From Virgibacillus_F flavescens (GTDB taxonomy: Bacteria > Bacillota > Bacilli > Bacillales > Amphibacillaceae), in assembly GCF_050574275.1 (NCBI RefSeq), contig NZ_CP192260.1:3038001-3102000 (forward strand): DNA of 64,000 bases, read 5' to 3'. Under the pieces are notes generated by a model. It was not told the DNA's origin and searched no databases. It saw only the letters and a program-made list of their open reading frames with translations. The translations under genes were made by a program, and so were the position numbers. Below are positions 7,712 through 16,371 of the stretch, piece by piece (position 1 is the first letter of the stretch; every line of letters begins with the position of its first letter).

Positions 7712-8905
7712 TTATTCTTCCTCGTCCGGCGCCTTCGAAAATAAAGCTTCCGGGATCATTTCAAAGCCTTCAATCACCGTATTCTCTTGCACTTCCATCA
7801 TTAAGTAACTTTTCCCATCGAAATGGACTTGACGCACGAAACGCAAGTCTTGTGGACTGATGGATATGTTTGCGATTCTCGTCTCAATTTTGATAGATTT
7901 TGATGTATATTTCGGAACAATGTTACTTGCCTTGAACTCATAACTTTCATCATCCACCACCGTTTTAAAAGCGGATTCTACCTTTTCCGTATTAACATCT
8001 TGAACACCGCTGCTTGTTAAAATCTTTTCTACATCTTTAAAATCAAATTTCGGTATCTCGTCTTCCTCGTTCTCTTCTACAACCCGGTGAATCTCCTCGT
8101 ATACATTGGAAAGTGTGGCCGTATTGATTTTCTGCTCGCCTGCTACGTTCTTTATAATTTCCTCAAAAACAATTTTGTCCTCGGATGCAGTCATAATTTC
8201 TTCCGCATTTAATACTTCTTCAATAAAATGATAATTCAGCTCGTTTTTCTTACCCGACGAATAAAGCACGTGATTGACATCCGCTGCATTATCCGTGATC
8301 GTTGGGAAAAGAAATCCGGAGATTGGAGCCTTCAGATTGATAATTGGGTCTACAACAATATTATACTTGAACTCTTTTTCTACGTAATCAAATAGTAATT
8401 CTTTCTTCGGATCCTGCGTCTTATTCATGCTGCACAAAATAAAGGGATTGGAATAAACAGTATTGCCTGCACTTTCATCCGATTCATCGCTCTGCCGCTT
8501 CATCGACTTCCGATATTCTCCCCGAATGAAGGTTACAACAATATCCATCTCGTATTGCTTATCCTTCAGCATTTTTGCTACGAGCTTCAGCATTTGTTCC
8601 TTCCATTCTTCTGAGTCACTGCTTAATAGACCCTGGTGGAGTATGAGCTGACTGTTATCTTCCACATCACGCTGGAACTTCAATTCAAATAACTTTTCAT
8701 CCAGCTGTCCGCCTAGTACTTTCTTAAAATTTTCCATAAATAACTCTTTCTGTTCCTGTTCCAGCATACCAAATGGCATACTCTGATGGTGGTAGATATC
8801 ACTTGATTCTTTCATTATATACACATTAAAAATTTCCTTTATGTCCAATACATCATTATCTGGTTTAAACTGTTTACGAATATCAGCTATGTCTTTTTTA
8901 TCCAA
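7712..8905 (-). CDS. DUF4317 family protein
   Basis: 397 aa, acidic, soluble, no motif of known activity. The N-terminus MDKKDIADIRKQFKPDND and the following FNVYIMKESSDIYH region are typical of DUF4317 proteins found in many Firmicutes. Start is a TTG at 8905 with GGAG 9 bases upstream. It is followed by the small DUF4083-like gene. No function is established for the family. Confidence 0.82.
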   Translation of the reverse strand: MDKKDIADIRKQFKPDNDVLDIKEIFNVYIMKESSDIYHHQSMPFGMLEQEQKELFMENFKKVLGGQLDEKLFELKFQRDVEDNSQLILHQGLLSSDSEEWKEQMLKLVAKMLKDKQYEMDIVVTFIRGEYRKSMKRQSDESDESAGNTVYSNPFILCSMNKTQDPKKELLFDYVEKEFKYNIVVDPIINLKAPISGFLFPTITDNAADVNHVLYSSGKKNELNYHFIEEVLNAEEIMTASEDKIVFEEIIKNVAGEQKINTATLSNVYEEIHRVVEENEEDEIPKFDFKDVEKILTSSGVQDVNTEKVESAFKTVVDDESYEFKASNIVPKYTSKSIKIETRIANISISPQDLRFVRQVHFDGKSYLMMEVQENTVIEGFEMIPEALFSKAPDEEE

Positions 8906-9088
8906 AGTTGTCCACTCCTAAATTGGTTATCGGTGTATGTTAAGAAACACACATTCTATTAGTTTATCATAGATTCTGATCGATTCATTAGGAGAATTTA
9001 GATTGAATGGAACGCACGCGTTTCTGGAATATTATGTTAAAATTGAAAAAAGAGAGAGATTCAACTACTGCGTTAAAGGAGTGATGTT

Positions 9089-9598
9089 TTGAAAAAATGG
9101 CAAGTCTATATAGGCGGCATCAGTTTAATGTTAATGTTAGTTGCTTGTAGCCAAGGTAGTAATTCCAATTGGCATAATACCGAAGACGAAGCAATTGAAT
9201 TCGGATTAGAAGAAGAAGGTACTGATACATCAGCTATATTGTCTACTGAAAAATTCAAGGGTGAAACCATCGTTTTTTATGATCACAACGGCTCATTCGG
9301 CGTGGCAAGTATTACGAAGAATGACAAAGGATATAGCTGGTTTAGAAGTGAACCTTATTTTGGATTTGACGTAAGTGGAGATTTACCTTTCACAACAGCA
9401 GGTTTCACCTATGAAACGGAAAAAGGTATAGAAGTACCTATTTTATACGGAAAGGTATTAGATCCTTCTGTTCAAAAATTAAAATTAACAGGAGATGGCA
9501 ATGAAAGAGAACTGCAGCTCGATGAAAACTCTCCGTTCTTTTTTGCCATTCATGAAGAGCCATATCATTCTTTGAAAGTAACATCAGAAATGGATTAA
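9089..9598 (+). CDS. Lipoprotein, 169 aa
   Basis: Lipobox LMLVAC at residues 15-20 after a basic N-terminus, so it should be diacylated at Cys20 and anchored outside the membrane. TTG start at 9089 with AAAGGAG upstream. The body has a beta-rich pattern (GETIVFYDHNGSFGVASITKNDKGYSWF) that resembles the proteins at 28341 and 42519, suggesting a small paralogous group. Function unknown. It stands alone between opposed genes and ends at a strong terminator. Confidence 0.82.
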   Translation: MKKWQVYIGGISLMLMLVACSQGSNSNWHNTEDEAIEFGLEEEGTDTSAILSTEKFKGETIVFYDHNGSFGVASITKNDKGYSWFRSEPYFGFDVSGDLPFTTAGFTYETEKGIEVPILYGKVLDPSVQKLKLTGDGNERELQLDENSPFFFAIHEEPYHSLKVTSEMD

Positions 9599-9622
9599 TT
9601 GATGACTTTAACTGCATAAAAA

Positions 9623-9662
9623 AATAATCCGAACGAAGTCAATTTTGACCGTTCGGATTATT
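9623..9662. terminator. Bidirectional terminator
   Basis: A perfect 13-base stem, AATAATCCGAACG (9623-9635) with CGTTCGGATTATT (9650-9662), lies between the convergent lipoprotein and GyrI-like genes. An A run precedes it. Confidence 0.8.
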
Positions 9663-9682
9663 GTATAAGCGAAGCGAAGTAA

Positions 9683-10165
9683 CTACTTCTTAACAACCGG
9701 TATCCACATTTCACCAAACACCAAGCCGTTTCGCTCCCCCATCTCTACCGTTGTGTTCGGCCCGCCAACATAGGCAAATCCATTTGCTTCAGGCAAGACT
9801 TCTCCAAAAGCAATCCCTAAAAGCTTATTGCTCAATTCTTCGGCCGTCTTATCTTCGCCTTTAACCACAACATATTCTCCTTTAGGAAATTGGATAACTC
9901 TTGCTTCTTCCGGTGCTGATGCGGCTTCTGACAAAACGCCAGCATAATGCATCATCTTGTTATTAATCGCTTCGTTCACGGCAAAAACATAGTCATTTGT
10001 GGCGATCGATTTTAATGTCTCAAGTGTTCCATCCTCGCCGACTTGCTTCCAAAAATCTGCTTTTTCCTTATTTATACCAACAAAGTCCGTGTATTCGCTC
10101 TTAAGCTCTGTCCCAAAACCTATAACTGTAAAACTGTCTTTTTCTTCTAAGCTATAATCTGCCAT
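9683..10165 (-). CDS. GyrI-like/AraC effector-binding domain protein
   Basis: 160 aa, soluble, with the effector-binding fold only and no DNA-binding domain; the ending GLVFGEMWIPVVKK mirrors the C-terminus of the AraC/GyrI protein at 3468. Such stand-alone domains bind or hydrolyse small hydrophobic or cationic compounds. Start at 10165 follows AAGGCAGG. It is divergent from the WYL regulator at 10276, which probably controls it. Confidence 0.78.
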   Translation of the reverse strand: MADYSLEEKDSFTVIGFGTELKSEYTDFVGINKEKADFWKQVGEDGTLETLKSIATNDYVFAVNEAINNKMMHYAGVLSEAASAPEEARVIQFPKGEYVVVKGEDKTAEELSNKLLGIAFGEVLPEANGFAYVGGPNTTVEMGERNGLVFGEMWIPVVKK

Positions 10166-10221
10166 CTTCAAAACCTGCCTTCTCGTGAATTTACCAAGTG
10201 ATTTGTCACATTCACTTGATA

Positions 10222-10249
10222 CGTATATACTAACTGTAAATAGTGTCAA
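10222..10249 (-). promoter_or_regulatory. Promoter of the GyrI-like gene
   Basis: Minus strand TTGACA (10249-10244), a 16-base spacer and TATACG (10227-10222), in the divergent region shared with the WYL regulator gene. Confidence 0.55.
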
Positions 10250-10275
10250 AAAATGATACCTTTTAGGAGGTTACC

Positions 10276-11235
10276 ATGAAAAAAGTGGAACGAATTAATG
10301 TCATCATGCGTTATATCAACAATAGAGCTCGCTTTACACTTTCTGAAATCGTGCAGGAATTTAACATCTCGCGTTCCACAGCGATTAGAGATATCAGAGA
10401 AATAGAAGCCATGGGGATGCCGCTTGTCGCTGAAACTGGAAGGGACGGGGGTTATTTTGTCATGCACAACTCTATCCTGCCCACGGTTCGCTTTACCGAT
10501 ACAGAAGTTAAAGCACTTTTTATTGCGTTTATGGCCACAAGAAATCAACAGCTTCCCTATTTAAAAAGCCGCCAGTCTATCACTGAAAAATTACTTAGCC
10601 TCATTTCAGAAAATCAGCAGGATGATCTCATACTATTAAATCGAATTTTGCTCTTTGAAGGCACCAATCCTTACAATCCCGACATCCTTGATCTCTCAGA
10701 CATTCCCGATCCCATGCTGGAAAAATTGTTTCAAACCATGCTTTTGGACAGATATTTACTGATTACAATTACAGAAGAGAAAGAAATAAAGACTTATCCC
10801 ATCTACCTTTTGAACGTTTATAAGGAAAAAAGAAGTTGGTTTTTGAAAAGCTATAACGTGATGGAAGAAAAAGAACAAATCATTTCTGTTGAGCATCTCA
10901 CAAACGTTGAACCATACTCCCCGAAGAATCGGTTAAGCGAGCAGGAGATTACCGATAAGCTAGATAAACAGAAGGACCCGACTAACATTGTTCTGGAACT
11001 TGGTCCAAAAGCTATAGCTCAATTCAAGAAATATCATCCATTGAATGCTTCCATTTATTTTATGAATCCACATCATTCCACGGCTGTTCTCAGGATTTTT
11101 GTTGACGTTCATCAGCCAGAAAAATTGGCTGAAATATGCAACTGGCTGCTTTTCCTCGGTGACAATATCAAGGTCAGGGAAATGCCGGAGAAGGTATTGG
11201 AATGCATGCAAGCGCGATTAGATTTATATGATTAG
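10276..11235 (+). CDS. YafY-type HTH/WYL-domain transcriptional regulator
   Basis: 319 aa. Residues 1-60 form a DeoR-like winged helix (FTLSEIVQEFNISRSTAIRDIREIEAMGMPLVAETGRDGGYFV); the centre and C-terminus match the WYL domain layout with its C-terminal extension. WYL regulators respond to ligands or nucleic-acid signals. AGGAGG lies 5 bases before ATG. Divergent from the GyrI-like gene, the likely target. Confidence 0.87.
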   Translation: MKKVERINVIMRYINNRARFTLSEIVQEFNISRSTAIRDIREIEAMGMPLVAETGRDGGYFVMHNSILPTVRFTDTEVKALFIAFMATRNQQLPYLKSRQSITEKLLSLISENQQDDLILLNRILLFEGTNPYNPDILDLSDIPDPMLEKLFQTMLLDRYLLITITEEKEIKTYPIYLLNVYKEKRSWFLKSYNVMEEKEQIISVEHLTNVEPYSPKNRLSEQEITDKLDKQKDPTNIVLELGPKAIAQFKKYHPLNASIYFMNPHHSTAVLRIFVDVHQPEKLAEICNWLLFLGDNIKVREMPEKVLECMQARLDLYD

Positions 11236-11418
11236 TGAGATTTTCCGCTACTTTTCACCAACATTATTTCACGATTTTCATTAAACTCTATCTATGTGCC
11301 AATCTGTTCAAATCAATCATGAAGAATTAAAATTGATAGTAAAAAAATTGGCCGAAATGAATACAGTTTAACCCTGCATCCACTCCAGCCAATTCATATA
11401 TGCTCTATTTTAAATCTG

Positions 11419-12411
11419 TTATGTTGAATGTAACTCTTCTACGCTTTCATCTATAGATCCAAAGTTATCAAGCAACGTTCGCACTTCATCTGTAGACTTT
11501 GCGTTCATCAATTGCGTTCGTAATCCATTCGCCCCAGGAAAATCACGGACATATATTTTGAAAAAACGATGAAGCGGTTTGAACGGTCGTGGCTGCAATT
11601 CAGTTGAATAGTGATCATGAAGATCAAGCTGCAATCTCAATAGATCCAGAAATTCCTGACTGCTATGCTCTTTTGCCTCTTTTTCAAAAGCAAATGGATT
11701 TTTAAAAATACCTCGGCCAATCATAACCCCGTCCACACCGTATTTCTCAACGAGCTCCATGCCAGTTTGCCGATCAGGAATATCCCCATTGATTGTCAAC
11801 AGTGTATCTGGTGCCACTTCATCACGAAGTTTTTTAATCTCCGGAATGAGTTCCCAGTGAGCATCCCCATTGCTCATTTCCTTTCTTGTGCGGAGATGAA
11901 TAGATAGATTAACGATATCTTGCTCGAATAAGTGTGTCAGCCAGTCGCGCCATTCCTCGATATCCGTGTACCCAAGCCTAGTCTTCACACTAACGGGCAA
12001 TCCTCCAGCTTTTGCTGCTTGTATAATTTCTGCTGAAACGTCTGGACGACGGATTAGACCGCTTCCCTTCCCTTTCGTAGCCACATTATGCACAGGACAG
12101 CCCATATTAATATCTACACCGCGAAAACCTTCTTTCGCCATTCCGATACTCATTTCTCTAAAATGTTCAGGGTGATCCCCCCAGATATGAGCGACAAGTG
12201 GTTGTTCATCCTCTGTAAATGTCAATCGCCCGCGAACACTTTGGTGCCCCTGCGGATGACAGTAACTTACCGTATTTGTAAACTCTGTAAAAAAAACATC
12301 CGGTCTAGCTGCCTCACTCACGACATGACGAAATACAACATCCGTCACATCTTCCATTGGTGCTAATATAAAAAATGGTCGCGGTAAATCGCGCCAAAAG
12401 TTAGTAGTCAT
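11419..12411 (-). CDS. tRNA-dihydrouridine synthase (Dus family)
   Basis: 330 aa TIM-barrel flavoprotein that reduces uridine in tRNA D-loops using FMN/NADPH. Visible are LAPMEDVTD at the first strand, DINMGCPVHNV with the catalytic Cys, VSVKTRLGY, INGDI and GVMIGRGIFKNP for FMN phosphate binding. Start at 12411 chosen by homology (PFFILAPMEDVTD close to the N-terminus); AGAGG is about 13 bases upstream, a weak site. A longer frame to 12516 runs through a repeat and is unlikely. The 11236-11418 gap shows nothing convincing. Confidence 0.9.
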   Translation of the reverse strand: MTTNFWRDLPRPFFILAPMEDVTDVVFRHVVSEAARPDVFFTEFTNTVSYCHPQGHQSVRGRLTFTEDEQPLVAHIWGDHPEHFREMSIGMAKEGFRGVDINMGCPVHNVATKGKGSGLIRRPDVSAEIIQAAKAGGLPVSVKTRLGYTDIEEWRDWLTHLFEQDIVNLSIHLRTRKEMSNGDAHWELIPEIKKLRDEVAPDTLLTINGDIPDRQTGMELVEKYGVDGVMIGRGIFKNPFAFEKEAKEHSSQEFLDLLRLQLDLHDHYSTELQPRPFKPLHRFFKIYVRDFPGANGLRTQLMNAKSTDEVRTLLDNFGSIDESVEELHST

Positions 12412-12450
12412 GTTAAAATTCAATCCTCTCGTTAGCAAACATACCTCAGC

Positions 12451-12477
12451 GGGACAAGGGAACCGTCCCTTTGTCCC
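12451..12477. repeat. Half copy of the GGGAC...GTCCC palindromic repeat
   Basis: A 27-base piece beginning GGGACAAGGG and ending CCCTTTGTCCC, clearly related to the full elements at 18937-29868 but lacking the central inverted part. It lies just upstream of the Dus start. Confidence 0.75.
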
Positions 12478-12536
12478 ACCTTTTATATTTAACCATAATT
12501 GTGTATGTTTTATCAAACAAATTTAACGATGAACTA

Positions 12537-12704
12537 CTAAATCCAGCTTGCACTATCATCAGCTAACGTCTGTAAGTCATTCATAAAAACACTTGCATGA
12601 TACTCATCACAAACAGCATGATGAATTTGTAACGTAACAGGTAAAAGTAATTCATCTTTCACTTGTGAATATTTCCCGCCAGTTACTAAAATAAAAGTTT
12701 GAGC
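12537..12704 (-). pseudogene. Chloramphenicol acetyltransferase remnant (C-terminal third)
   Basis: The minus strand encodes TFILVTGGKYSQVKDELLLP followed by VTLQIHHAVCDEYHASVFMN and ends at a TAG at 12537. The HHAVCD motif, with the catalytic His, and the flanking pattern are diagnostic of type A chloramphenicol O-acetyltransferases. No N-terminal two thirds exist: the fragment abuts, in another frame, the stop of the phosphotransferase gene at 12704. About 55 codons remain and no start is available, so it is not functional. Likely created by deletion or recombination joining two resistance-type genes. Confidence 0.75.
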
Positions 12705-13705
12705 TATTCTATTTCCAACAGAAAAGATCTCTTATTGAGGAATGCCTCGCAATAATTTTGGGTAACATAGGGCAATCTTCGCTTTATCCATTCATGTGCT
12801 TTTTGATTGTTAATCATAAAACCAAAACCTCCGAAATTAGCTAAAATAAAACCTGCTTCTACCAACAATTCATCTTCTCCATTAATATTTCGTAATGATT
12901 TATAACCTTCTAATACATTTTTTCGGTGATGTGTATTAAAAGAAGTGAGCGTAATGCCAAGATCGAATAGATAATAACCATAACCTGAGAACCCAAAGTC
13001 AATAGGGATAACTGTATCGTTATTTACAATTATGTTTCCACCTTGCAGGTCAGCGTGAATCATTCCCCAGTTTGTCTTCGTTTTTTCTATTCTATCAAAA
13101 ATAGCTTCTATGTAGTTCATTGTATCTACTATCACATCATATTGTTCAGATGTATATAAGTTAATCTCTACACCATACTGCAATCTATCGGTCAAATTCC
13201 AATACTTTTCGATATCGTAATTAGGTCGAATAAATGGTTGCGGAATAATCCAGTTAGTTGAGAAATTATGTAATTTTGCTAATACTACTCCTACTTCATA
13301 AGCAATATTTTTTGAATTCAGTTCCTCTCCTGTATAATCATTACCTTCTTTCCAAGTGAGAAGCGTTGCCAACGGACTAGAGTTATTTTCCACATCAACA
13401 ATTGTAGAAACTAACTTTCCTTTATTATTTGTAACTGGTTGCTGTAAAGATAAAGAAGTTTGTTCGTTCAGAGTATTTAGCAGTTCCATCTCTGCAGTAA
13501 GTCCTTCAAAGGTATGCTGTACCCCTTGCAGTCCAGAAGTGATAGGAGAATGAATTCTTAAAACATACGAATTGCTATCTTCGTTATTATCTATTTTACT
13601 TGTGAGATTGTCGTTATGTCTGATAAATCTTGAAGAATAATCAGTAATCCCATAATGTCCTAAAGCAATTTCAATTAGCTTATCATTACTACCCGTTTTC
13701 CCCAT
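12704..13705 (-). CDS. Aminoglycoside/choline-kinase-like phosphotransferase
   Basis: 333 aa. The APH/choline kinase core is visible: MIHADLQGGNIIV (HxDxxxxN catalytic loop) and PIDFGFSGYG (metal-binding DFG-like motif). It should transfer phosphate from ATP to a small molecule; substrate cannot be told from sequence. ATG at 13705 is preferred because AAGGAG is 8 bases upstream; ATG at 13711 is only 2 bases from it. It sits next to a catA remnant, 15 bases after the propeller gene. Confidence 0.8.
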   Translation of the reverse strand: MGKTGSNDKLIEIALGHYGITDYSSRFIRHNDNLTSKIDNNEDSNSYVLRIHSPITSGLQGVQHTFEGLTAEMELLNTLNEQTSLSLQQPVTNNKGKLVSTIVDVENNSSPLATLLTWKEGNDYTGEELNSKNIAYEVGVVLAKLHNFSTNWIIPQPFIRPNYDIEKYWNLTDRLQYGVEINLYTSEQYDVIVDTMNYIEAIFDRIEKTKTNWGMIHADLQGGNIIVNNDTVIPIDFGFSGYGYYLFDLGITLTSFNTHHRKNVLEGYKSLRNINGEDELLVEAGFILANFGGFGFMINNQKAHEWIKRRLPYVTQNYCEAFLNKRSFLLEIE

Positions 13706-13720
13706 CAACATTTCTCCTTA

Positions 13721-14581
13721 CTATTGAATGTCAAGCCACTCGCCCACGTCGCATTGGCCATGTTCATTATCACCCACCGCTAACACAGTTCCAGCCGCAT
13801 TAATTCCAACGGTATGTGCGCTGCCTGCCGAAATTGCCACTATATCGCGCCACTCGCTTATATTGCACTGGCCGTACGCATTCCAGCCCACAGCGAAAGC
13901 AGTTCCATTGGATGTAAGTCCAATGGTATGTTTACTGCCTACCGCGATTGCCACAATATCTCGCCACTCACTTACATCGCATTGACCATGTTTATTCGAA
14001 CCGACAGCAATCACCGTTCCGTCCACTTTAAGTCCGACAGTATGAAGGTAACCAGCTGCGACAGCCACAATACCGTTCCAGTCTCCTACAGAGCATTGAC
14101 GATACCGGTTATTCCCCACAGCCGTAACCGTTCCGTCCGTTTTAAGACCAATGGTATGCCAGTCCCCCGCAGCGATCGCCGCAATATCGCGCCACTCCCT
14201 TACATTGCATTCCCCTTCATTATTTCGACCTGTGGCAACCACTGTACCAGTCGATTCAAGTCCAATAGTACGGCACCAACCGGCCGCAACCGCGATAATA
14301 TCGTACCAGTCATCTACAGCACATTGGTCATGCTTATTCCAACCCACAGCAGTCACCGTTCCGTTCGCTCTAAGACCGACTGTATGCGCGTTACCCGTGT
14401 TCCTCGCCATATGTACATTTCCTGCCACAACCGAAACAATATCGCGCCAGCCGCTTACTTCACACTGACCACGTTTATTATCACCCACAGCCATAACTGT
14501 TCCATCCGATTTTAGCAAAGCTGTATGACGACGGCCCGCCGCTATCGTATGTTTGGGTGCTTTGGGTGAACAGTAATCCAT
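13721..14581 (-). CDS. RCC1-like seven-bladed beta-propeller protein
   Basis: 286 aa made almost wholly of about 38-residue repeats of the form GQC-V-W-DI-AVAAG-HT-GL--DGTV-AVG-N. Six complete units plus a seventh split between the N-terminus (HTALLKSDGTVMAVGDN) and C-terminus (HGQCDVGEWLDIQ), the classic velcro closure of a propeller. No signal peptide or membrane span, so cytoplasmic. RCC1-type propellers usually bind proteins. One unit has an insertion (MARNTGNA). AAGGGGGT precedes the ATG. Partner unknown; it lies between a lipoprotein and a phosphotransferase gene on the same strand. Confidence 0.85.
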   Translation of the reverse strand: MDYCSPKAPKHTIAAGRRHTALLKSDGTVMAVGDNKRGQCEVSGWRDIVSVVAGNVHMARNTGNAHTVGLRANGTVTAVGWNKHDQCAVDDWYDIIAVAAGWCRTIGLESTGTVVATGRNNEGECNVREWRDIAAIAAGDWHTIGLKTDGTVTAVGNNRYRQCSVGDWNGIVAVAAGYLHTVGLKVDGTVIAVGSNKHGQCDVSEWRDIVAIAVGSKHTIGLTSNGTAFAVGWNAYGQCNISEWRDIVAISAGSAHTVGINAAGTVLAVGDNEHGQCDVGEWLDIQ

Positions 14582-14599
14582 GTTTTACCCCCTTGAAAC

Positions 14600-15199
14600 T
14601 TACTTCATATAGTTTTTAACCAATTCAAAGCATCTTTCTATCGTCAGATTGTTCTGCACCGCTACATATTCTAGTTGTTCCATCGTTCCGCCTTCATATT
14701 TCAAGGATGCCTCTTTTGCAGTTTTATCCCGGTGTTCGATCCATTCACGCTGCTCGATTCTTAGTTTGTCCATCTCCTCTGCAGATAGCTGCTCCTGTAA
14801 GACTCCATATATTTCATTTAACAGGCCATCCCAAATGTCGTATAGATCCCCTTCTACTTTTTTCATAGCATACGTTGTGTCATCTATCGGATTTTCCCGC
14901 ATAGCTTCCGTTTCTTCTTTCGTCTCATTCAATTTCTTGAGGTACTCTTCCTTCAAGCTCGGTGTCTCATTTGCTGCAGTGCTTTCTTCTTTATCGCTTG
15001 ATGTATCCGTTTGTTCACTCTCCGTATCATTAGTATCCGAAGCATTTTCTTTTGCATCGTCGCTTTTGTTTTGTGTTGAATCAGCTTTCTCAGACGAATT
15101 GTCCACCTCGGCATTAGACTCCTCTGATGAACCACAAGCAGCTAATACAAGTAATACTGCTGCTACCATTCCGATTAAAACTATACGATTAAGTTTCAT
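14600..15199 (-). CDS. LprI/DUF1311-like lipoprotein
   Basis: 199 aa. Lipobox VLAAC around residue 22, then a long Ser/Asp/Glu/Lys/Thr-rich linker (about 24-80), then a helical domain with AEEMDKLRIEQREWIEHRDKTA, the conserved pattern of the lysozyme-inhibitor LprI N-terminal (DUF1311) family, and a late Cys (ERCFELV). Surface-anchored. Family members are linked to lysozyme inhibition in other bacteria; in Firmicutes the role is unproven. Confidence 0.78.
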   Translation of the reverse strand: MKLNRIVLIGMVAAVLLVLAACGSSEESNAEVDNSSEKADSTQNKSDDAKENASDTNDTESEQTDTSSDKEESTAANETPSLKEEYLKKLNETKEETEAMRENPIDDTTYAMKKVEGDLYDIWDGLLNEIYGVLQEQLSAEEMDKLRIEQREWIEHRDKTAKEASLKYEGGTMEQLEYVAVQNNLTIERCFELVKNYMK

Positions 15200-15224
15200 A
15201 AAAATAACTACCTTTCCTTAACTA

Positions 15225-15494
15225 TTATTCTGCCGTCTTCACTGGAGATTCTTGCTTCTCCCAGTTCGTCGGTCCTTCAGTTGGCTCGATATATTTCCGC
15301 CAGTAATTACCCGTTTTCTTATCAAATATAATTACATTCTGTTCATTTGCTGAAATGAATTCATATCTATACTGATCTCCTGAGGTCGGGGACAACTCAC
15401 TGCCGCGATCTAAGGATTGCGACATGAACCAAGATCCTAAAAGTATACATACCCCTAAAAAGATAATAGATATAAATTGTAAATTTTTACTCAT
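15225..15494 (-). CDS. Small membrane-anchored extracytoplasmic protein
   Basis: 89 aa with an N-terminal span (residues 7-24) and an outside domain containing NVIIFDKKTGNYWRKYI, a short beta motif common in small Bacillaceae proteins. AGGAGG lies 6 bases before ATG. It precedes the LprI-like lipoprotein gene by 25 bases and is probably co-transcribed. Function unknown. Confidence 0.65.
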   Translation of the reverse strand: MSKNLQFISIIFLGVCILLGSWFMSQSLDRGSELSPTSGDQYRYEFISANEQNVIIFDKKTGNYWRKYIEPTEGPTNWEKQESPVKTAE

Positions 15495-15579
15495 ACAAAA
15501 CCTCCTGCATTTTTATTTTGCTCGTTTATATTTAAAAATATTTAGATTTCTCTAGAATATTTTAACATAAATATCCAAT

Positions 15580-15620
15580 AAAAAAATGGCCGATTTATCA
15601 GTTTAGCACCGATAAACCAG
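15580..15620 (-). terminator. Terminator of the ytrA-type operon
   Basis: Minus strand GGTTTATC pairs with GATAAATC around an 11-base loop and is followed by GGCCATTTTTTT, 30 bases after the permease stop. Confidence 0.65.
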
Positions 15621-15651
15621 CCTATTCATACGTCAAATTTAATTTAAATCG

Positions 15652-16371
15652 TTAACTCTTCCTCGGTTTTGCCTGTAACGACGCATTTCGCATAATGGGA
15701 TACGTTATAAATAGAGCCACTAAACTTATGAACAGGAGACTACTATACAATACGGTACCATTAATATCCTGACCAGTTATCCAGCTAAACAAGGAGAAAC
15801 TAACTAATCCACTGTACTTCAGCAACGTACCGATAATGATCAAAACCATTAGCCATACAATACTCTTCATGAATCCCAAACGATAATAAATCGTAAACAA
15901 TAAGAAAGAAATCGAAAAGATAATCGTTATAAACAAGAGATCTAGTAGAAAATAAGAAAGAAAGGAATACTCATCCAGAATAAAGATTGCTGGATGCAAT
16001 ATTTTAGCAGCTACATCCCAGCGTTCATAAAAGGTTACGAGCAGTAATTGAAGGATGTTTAATACAAATGTGACAATTAGAACACTTGCTAAACCGACCA
16101 CGTAATAGGCTTTTAACAAACTAGTCCTGGTACTTCCCATCCCTATCGCTACAGGGTACATCGTTTTGAATCCGGTAATGGAAAAAAAGGAAATAAAAAA
16201 GTATGCTGGTCCTGAAATGGCTGCTACAACATCTCCTCCCAAAGGGAAGAAATAGCCAATGGATAACCATAAGAAAAATAACGGGATAGTTAAATAGAGT
16301 AAAATCACTTTACCAAACGTTGCTCGTGCATCTTCATAAACCAGCCTGAAAGTCCCGCCGTTCATGTTCAT
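15652..16371 (-). CDS. ABC transporter permease of the GntR/ABC operon
   Basis: 239 aa with six predicted membrane spans and no other domain. The start overlaps the ATPase stop (ATGA); a second ATG two codons downstream is possible. Partner of the ATPase at 16368 and regulated by the GntR protein at 17240. Similar three-gene sets in Bacillus (ytr type) respond to cell-wall antibiotics; substrate here is unknown. Confidence 0.8.
   Translation of the reverse strand: MNMNGGTFRLVYEDARATFGKVILLYLTIPLFFLWLSIGYFFPLGGDVVAAISGPAYFFISFFSITGFKTMYPVAIGMGSTRTSLLKAYYVVGLASVLIVTFVLNILQLLLVTFYERWDVAAKILHPAIFILDEYSFLSYFLLDLLFITIIFSISFLLFTIYYRLGFMKSIVWLMVLIIIGTLLKYSGLVSFSLFSWITGQDINGTVLYSSLLFISLVALFITYPIMRNASLQAKPRKS

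Noticed and set aside
7101..7808. 235-codon plus-strand frame across the SRPBCC and DUF4083 genes
   Set aside because: Runs antisense to two well-supported genes, low-complexity Ser/Pro-rich product, no family.
11294..11371. 25-codon frame MCQSVQINHEELKLIVKKLA between the WYL and Dus genes
   Set aside because: No ribosome binding site and no context; may be a remnant but cannot be supported.
13728..14515. Plus-strand frames over the propeller gene
   Set aside because: Antisense to the regular RCC1 repeats; the periodic codons keep the opposite frames open by chance.
14649..15221. 190-codon plus-strand frame over the LprI-like gene
   Set aside because: Antisense shadow rich in Ser, with no start signal.
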